Assembly: GCF_963576615.1 (NCBI RefSeq)
Contig: NC_088717.1
Location: 59,384,749 to 59,448,748 of the forward strand
Reading direction: 5' to 3'
Source of the DNA: Watersipora subatra
Taxonomy: Eukaryota > Bryozoa > Gymnolaemata > Cheilostomatida > Watersiporidae
DNA: 64,000 nucleotides
A program made the position numbers and the translations under genes. Within the stretch, counting starts at the first letter, position 1. Each line of letters starts with the position of its first letter. Positions 59,390 through 64,000 of this stretch are shown one piece after another. The notes below the pieces were generated by a model. It worked only from the letters and a program-made list of their open reading frames with translations. It was not told the origin of the DNA and ran no database searches.

Positions 59390-61924
59390 GCTCAGCAGTG
59401 CAGAAGAATAGTTGAAGTCTTCAGTAGACATTGTGGAGGGTATTAAACAACCAGAAGAAGATAAAATCGTTTCAAATGAAAGCAACAATCAGAACACAAG
59501 TGGCCGAGCAAAGGATGCAAATTTTTTTTCAAAAATGTTAATATTTGCTTCTGCTTGTATTGTAATAAGATGGTTTGTATATGTCACTTGTTCTGGAATA
59601 TACATTTGTAGCATTTGATAAATTATTATTATGTAACTTGAAAGAATTGCAGATTTATATCATAGTATTTGATAGCATCCTTGCGGCTATCTTAACTCGA
59701 CTTGCAACGCTCATAACTCCTCTTCTCCTACACATAAAAAGCCAGTTTTGGCTGCAGAATGTAGCAAACATATCAATGAGTGCAATGAGCTTAAAATATA
59801 GTTATGAAATAAAAAAACGCTTTTGAATTGAAATAAAAATCGACCATGCCAATAAATTGCAAAGCAGGGCACAGGCTATAATATCATTGCAGGTCAATTG
59901 CAAGCAATACATATCAAATGGTAGAGATATCTCTCAGATTCCCAATGCATAGTTATTTAGAGACCACAAAAAGTTGGAGGTAAATAAGCTGACTTATTGC
60001 ATCCAGAAGGGTTCAGGTCGTTCAGGGTTAGCGTCGCTCCACCTGAAGGAGAGTGCAAAATATAGGCAACATTCGCTTCGCCCATAAAAGGGTTAAATTT
60101 ATTTTTCCGGAATTCTGACGAGCTATTTGAAAAATACAACACCAGCCTACATTTGAACGCCACCTCTATTTGACCGCCACCTCTATTTGAACGCCACCTC
60201 TATTTGACCGCCACTATAGGGGAATGGTTGAAAAAAGCGGTATGGTGTTTAATTAGAATTAAATTCCAATAAGTTTTTTATAGTATTTCCCATGAGGAGA
60301 CAATCAAAAAAGACAAGAAGCAAGTATTAAACTTCAAACATGCTCACCCTGTACCCGACACCAAATCATCACCCTCGTGTTTTCCCCGGTGTCTGAGCCA
60401 TAAGTTGGTTCAAAAACAGTCACAATAGGTTTGTACTGGACAGAGAGTCGTGACAAGAACTCATCAGGTGGCTGAATATTGTTATCAGCGCTGCATCTGT
60501 AGTACCCTGTGTCCGTCCTGCTCACATTGTATATGATTAGGTTCTGCGACTGTTAAACCAACAAGTCGTCAGCCAACAATTACATTGTACAATGTAATTG
60601 TAGTACATGGTAGTAGCCAAAGTACATCATACTAGCTCTAACCTACATATCATGTCAGGGAGTCATCAGAACTAAAAGAGGCTGTTCAGGGAGTCATCAG
60701 AACTAAGATAGGCTGTTCAACGAGTCATCTACTAGAACTAAGAGAGGCTATTCAGGGAGTCATCTACTAGAAATAAGAGAGGCTGTTCAGGGAGTCATCT
60801 GCTAGAACTAAGAGAGGCTGTCCAGGGAGTCATCTACTAGAACTAAGAGAGGCTGTTCAGGGAGTCATCTACTAGAACTAAAAGAGGCTGCTCAACGAGT
60901 CATCTACTAGAACTAAGAGAGGCTGTTCAGGGAGTCATCTACGAGAATTAAGAGAGGCTGTTCAGGGAGTCATCTACTAGAACTAAAAGAGGCTGTCCAG
61001 GGAGTCATCTACTAGAACTAAGAAAGGCTGTTCAAGGAGTCATCTGCTAGAACTGAGAGGCTGTTCAGGGAGTCATCTACTATAACTAGGAGAGGCTGAT
61101 ATATAATTGAGACTCCTTAAGAACAAATTCTTTACAAGCTTGTAATGAAACTAGTTCTGTGTACTAACTGTTTCCGTGTCAGAGAGTTGAACCCTGGACT
61201 GAACAGCTCTTTTAGATGGAAGAGGTGCACCATTTGCCCGACTCCATGTTACGTTTGGACCAGGGTTGCCTTGCGATATACAAGGAAATATTACCGTTCC
61301 GCCGAGGAGAACATCGATTGACACACAAGATGCAGCAGTCTTTATCTACAGTAGTAATGATTCATGTTGATATTCCAACATTTTTTTACTAAAATAACAT
61401 TAAGTCTTATTTACTAGTCTGTGTGTGCTAGTCTATAAACCTATATAAATCGCAGTGATTGTCATTCATCTGTCCACTTATAGCGATACAGTGACAAAAA
61501 TCCACTTCACAGAGGATTCGAACACAGAACCTCCAGGTATAAAGACCAGTGAGCTAATCCACTACACTACATTGTCCTTACCATTCCATGGTAAAGACAA
61601 TGCTACTACACTACAGTTTCCTTACCATACCATGGTGAGGACAATAAAGACAGGGCCTTCCCTACTAATAAAGACTAGCTTAATTTACTAGATTACCAGA
61701 CAAGTTGCTCATATACAAACTGTGTACTAGTCTATCATATTTACTACAGTATAAAGGATGGAAAAGTGAGAGATAGCCAACCTTTGGAGGAGACAGCACA
61801 GTGAGCTTCACTCTCATTGTGTCAACAGGAAGTTGCTCATTCGGCAGCCGTACACGACACTCATACCAACCGCTGTCATGAAAGGTGGCAAGATTCACCG
61901 TCAGGGAGTAGAGTATATTTGAGC
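57605..61924 (-). CDS. Three-Ig-domain protein, duplicate copy (5' exons beyond window)
   Basis: Exons in transcript order: 61782-61924, 61169-61345, 60348-60549, 58596-58741, 57605-57749. Each has the same length as its partner in copy 1, every splice site is kept and no stop was seen, so this copy may still be used. Replacements include Trp to Ser at the start of the exon at 60549, and DDTFFANAQ for DNTFFANAK in Ig3. The two first Ig1 exons (partners of 14384-14513 and 14593-14720) would lie past 64000. The tail exon differs (next entry). It may be a functional paralogue or a recent duplicate on its way out. Confidence 0.75.
58078..58152 (+). repeat. tRNA-derived SINE-like segment (unit 2)
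   Basis: Copy of 10466-10545; A-box-like TGTCCTAGTGGGTTAG and B-box-like GGTTCTGAATTCAAATCC unchanged. Confidence 0.5.
58868..60260. mobile_element. MITE-like repeat of unit 2 with extra internal sequence
   Basis: Same ends as 11288-11885. The middle is enlarged by about 0.8 kb, including an (AT)n run at 59338-59385, a GACATTGTGGAGGGTATTAAA piece and a short AT-rich ORF region (59575-59826) that is not recognisable. TTTGACCGCCACCTCTA motifs are amplified near 60160-60215. Confidence 0.45.
59338..59385. repeat. (AT)n microsatellite
   Basis: ATATAT runs broken by AAA and ending in TATATGAAATAG. Only in unit 2. Confidence 0.9.
60654..61090. repeat. 35-bp minisatellite (unit 2)
   Basis: About twelve units containing GGGAGTCATCTACTAGAAC, orthologous to 12276-12660 but more regular and without the interruption seen there. 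Confidence 0.9.
61496..61572 (-). repeat. tRNA-derived SINE-like segment, minus strand (unit 2)
   Basis: Copy of 13075-13150. On the minus strand GGTTCTGTGTTCGAATCC fits the tRNA B box better than the unit 1 copy does. Confidence 0.5.
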
Positions 61925-62029
61925 CTAACCAATATCATGAATTCAATGCAGTCAGCATTTGCACACGGAAGTTCACATAACATAGAAATTAACTATATAC
62001 AAGCACTCACAAGTATCCTGCGGTGAAAT

Positions 62030-62200
62030 GAGAAAACAACTACTATCTTATTAATGGCTGTCATTGTAATATGAAAAGACAACTACTACCATACTAATGG
62101 ATGTCATTGTAATATGAGAAGACAACTACTACTATACTAATGGACTTCCTTGTAATATGAGAAGACAACTACTACCATACTAATGGCTGTCATTGTAATA
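62030..62200. repeat. 43-bp tandem repeat, four copies
   Basis: Units containing GACAACTACTACCATACTAATGG-type sequence (split here into GACAACTACTAC and CATACTAATGG). Unit 1 has two copies (13756-13830). Confidence 0.85.
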
Positions 62201-62282
62201 AATTCAACAAACAATTGGAAGGTAAAATAGTTTTGATAAAAATATACAACCAGAAGACTTTACAACCTTCCAGCTGTTTAAT

Positions 62283-62400
62283 CACTACATGCATGATGGG
62301 CATGTAATGAATCATATAAGTCACTACATGCATGATGGGTATGTAACGAATCATATAAGTCACTACATATATGATGGGTATGTAGCGGAATCATATAAGC
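62283..62400. repeat. About 41-bp tandem repeat, three copies
   Basis: Units with CACTACATGCATGATGGG and AATCATATAAGT. Absent from unit 1, which jumps straight to the following sequence. Confidence 0.8.
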
Positions 62401-62579
62401 TCCAAGAATGACTTTCTACAGGTAGTGAACATGAGGAATTACTCAACCACAATCCCACATGAACAGTTATTACGCGTAAAGGTTTATAACAACCACCATG
62501 GCGCAACAAATTGAATTATATTGGTCAAAAAGAAAGGGTTGCCTAACAATGATCATATCCAACCCCATGAAATTATTAA

Positions 62580-63904
62580 AGGTTGATTTGCAACAAAATT
62601 CACATTACAGTTATTTGGTATCAAAAGATTCGCCATGTCTTACTCTGTTGTGTTGTAAGCGCCAAATATGTGGAAATGTGATTACCAGCTCTTAAAAGCT
62701 CAAAAAATGAAAAGCGGCCGTAGATTGGAATCTCTTTATTTCGATGACGTAACCACGAAATTTGGTTATCGTCTTATCACGTATGTTCTCACGTGAATTG
62801 AAAGGCCAATACAAAGCTCAATATAAAACTTATCGTAGTACTAGTTTATGACAAACACTTCGGGTTTTACCGAAGACCCCGTATCAAATATAGATGCTCG
62901 CTACTTTACAGTTTTGTTTCGGCATTATTCAATTGTCAAGTCGTTCTCTGATCATGTGACCCAATACTTCGCAAATAATTTTTGCAGCACTTTTCGATTA
63001 TCACAGGTGACCAACAGGCTCGTCAGGATTATCAGACAATGATATGTACTCCTTCGAGCTAAGGTTAAAAAGTTTAACGATTTTTTACGGTAAGTTATAA
63101 GATATCAGTGCTAAAAGTGACAGCATTACAATGACGATAAAACAGACGCGTAAGAATGTCACAAAGTTGTGATGCAATGTGACAGGTTCGAGATATCTGG
63201 TGTTGTGATTGTATCCTGATGTCTGCACAAGGCTAAGAGTTAAGACGTCCGGGTGTAATATTGCGGCTAACTATGTATAAGTAATATAGCGTCTATATAA
63301 TAATATGCAGAAGATTGCTGTGAGAGTATAAAATAACCCTTTATTGCTGACTTGTAGACATGTACACAGTAAACTGAATTGTTATGAACTGCTGCAGTCA
63401 GACTATTTATACCTCCTTACAATTATTCTAGAAACTTCCAGAAAATCCATTCAAGAAAAATCTAGTAATAGAACAATGCTTCTAAATTCATGATGATCAA
63501 AAAACAAATGATCATGACTCATCAGCGTATTGCGCAATAGCTATTGTCATGCTATAACTTTGTTTATGATACTATATACAGCACTCAGAATCTGTGACAA
63601 AGAACAATAAACATAGTTTTATTGAATGCGTGAAGTATATTTGTGAAAATATTTCGACGAATAAGGTTGCAAGAAAGTGTAAACAGAAACCATCTCTCAC
63701 AACTACATCACATTCAAGCCGTTTTGGAAAGGGAATCCAAACTACGGCGGTCTCGTGTGGCTGCGATTTTCTGTTCGTTTTTTAGCTTTTAAGAGCTTGT
63801 AATCACCTTTCAACATATTTTGCACCAACAACACAACAGAGTAAGACATGGTGAATCCTTTCATATCAAATAACGGTAATGTGGAATTTGTTGCAAGTCA
63901 ACCT
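62580..63904. mobile_element. TTAA-target transposon, short copy 2
   Basis: Left end AGGTTGATTTGCAACAA after TTAA (62576-62579), right end TTGTTGCAAGTCAACCT before TTAA (63905-63908). Unit 1 has the empty site ATTATTGAACATGG (about 14004), confirming insertion after the duplication and a TTAA-like target. It is in opposite orientation to the other two copies. No gene apart from short ORFs. Confidence 0.92.
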
Positions 63905-64000
63905 TTAAACATGGTATAAGCTTTGAATGTAATTCTATGTAACGCACCTGTATAACCTGCCTGCCAGCTCGAGCTCATCTCCTGACCAAACACTTGTTAG

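Larger units (their letters stand above)
54084..64000. repeat. Segmental duplication, unit 2
   Basis: Direct-orientation copy of 5851-14101, offset by about 48.2 kb and reaching the window edge. It starts without any RhoGAP exon. It has its own insertions: an expanded 18-bp minisatellite (57064-57235), extra sequence in a MITE (about 59065-60115), a longer 43-bp repeat (62030-62200) and a TTAA element (62580-63904). Confidence 0.93.

Noticed and set aside
59575-59826. Small membrane-protein-like ORF in unit 2
   Set aside because: It lies in AT-rich sequence inside a MITE-like repeat, with no counterpart in unit 1.

Overview
The window is nuclear DNA of an invertebrate animal. Its genes are split by GT-AG introns, and the first is a metazoan-only RhoGAP-START protein. 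AT-rich introns and a mix of copia, gypsy, Helitron, mariner, hAT-like and TTAA-target elements fit an aquatic, probably lophotrochozoan genome. The species cannot be fixed from the sequence alone.

Layout. (1) 1-8352 (+): ten phase-consistent exons of a DLC1/STARD13-type gene (linker, RhoGAP, START), cut at its 5' end by the window edge. Two introns carry minisatellites with 25-bp and 31-bp units. (2) 9611-14720 (-): a convergent gene for a small cell-surface protein with three immunoglobulin domains (lachesin/IgLON-like). A 1.8-kb transposon ends about 15 bases from one of its splice acceptors. (3) 14.7-23.5 kb: DNA transposons and MITEs, namely a TA-flanked element, a hAT with a perfect 8-bp target duplication, and a TTAA-flanked element with a palindrome-rich MITE inside it. 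(4) 23501-53681: one gypsy retrotransposon stretched to 30 kb by insertions. A Helitron, itself holding a copia element and a MITE, splits its 5' LTR. A second, internally deleted gypsy sits in gag. A 10.9-kb TTAA element also sits in gag and holds a gag-protease LTR element, a mariner, a DDE-type transposase-like gene and a P2RX7_C-domain gene. A foldback element sits in pol. (5) 54084-64000: a second copy of 5851-14101, carrying a dead copy of the START exons and five or six exons of the Ig gene, with a third TTAA element inserted.

The host content is therefore two genes plus a later partial tandem duplication of their 3' halves; everything between the units is transposon. Several junctions can be read to the base because a target-site duplication or an empty paralogous site is present in the window. 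The most unusual item is the TTAA family. Its long copy appears to be the gene-bearing parent of two short copies, and the P2RX7_C gene starts inside sequence shared with them.
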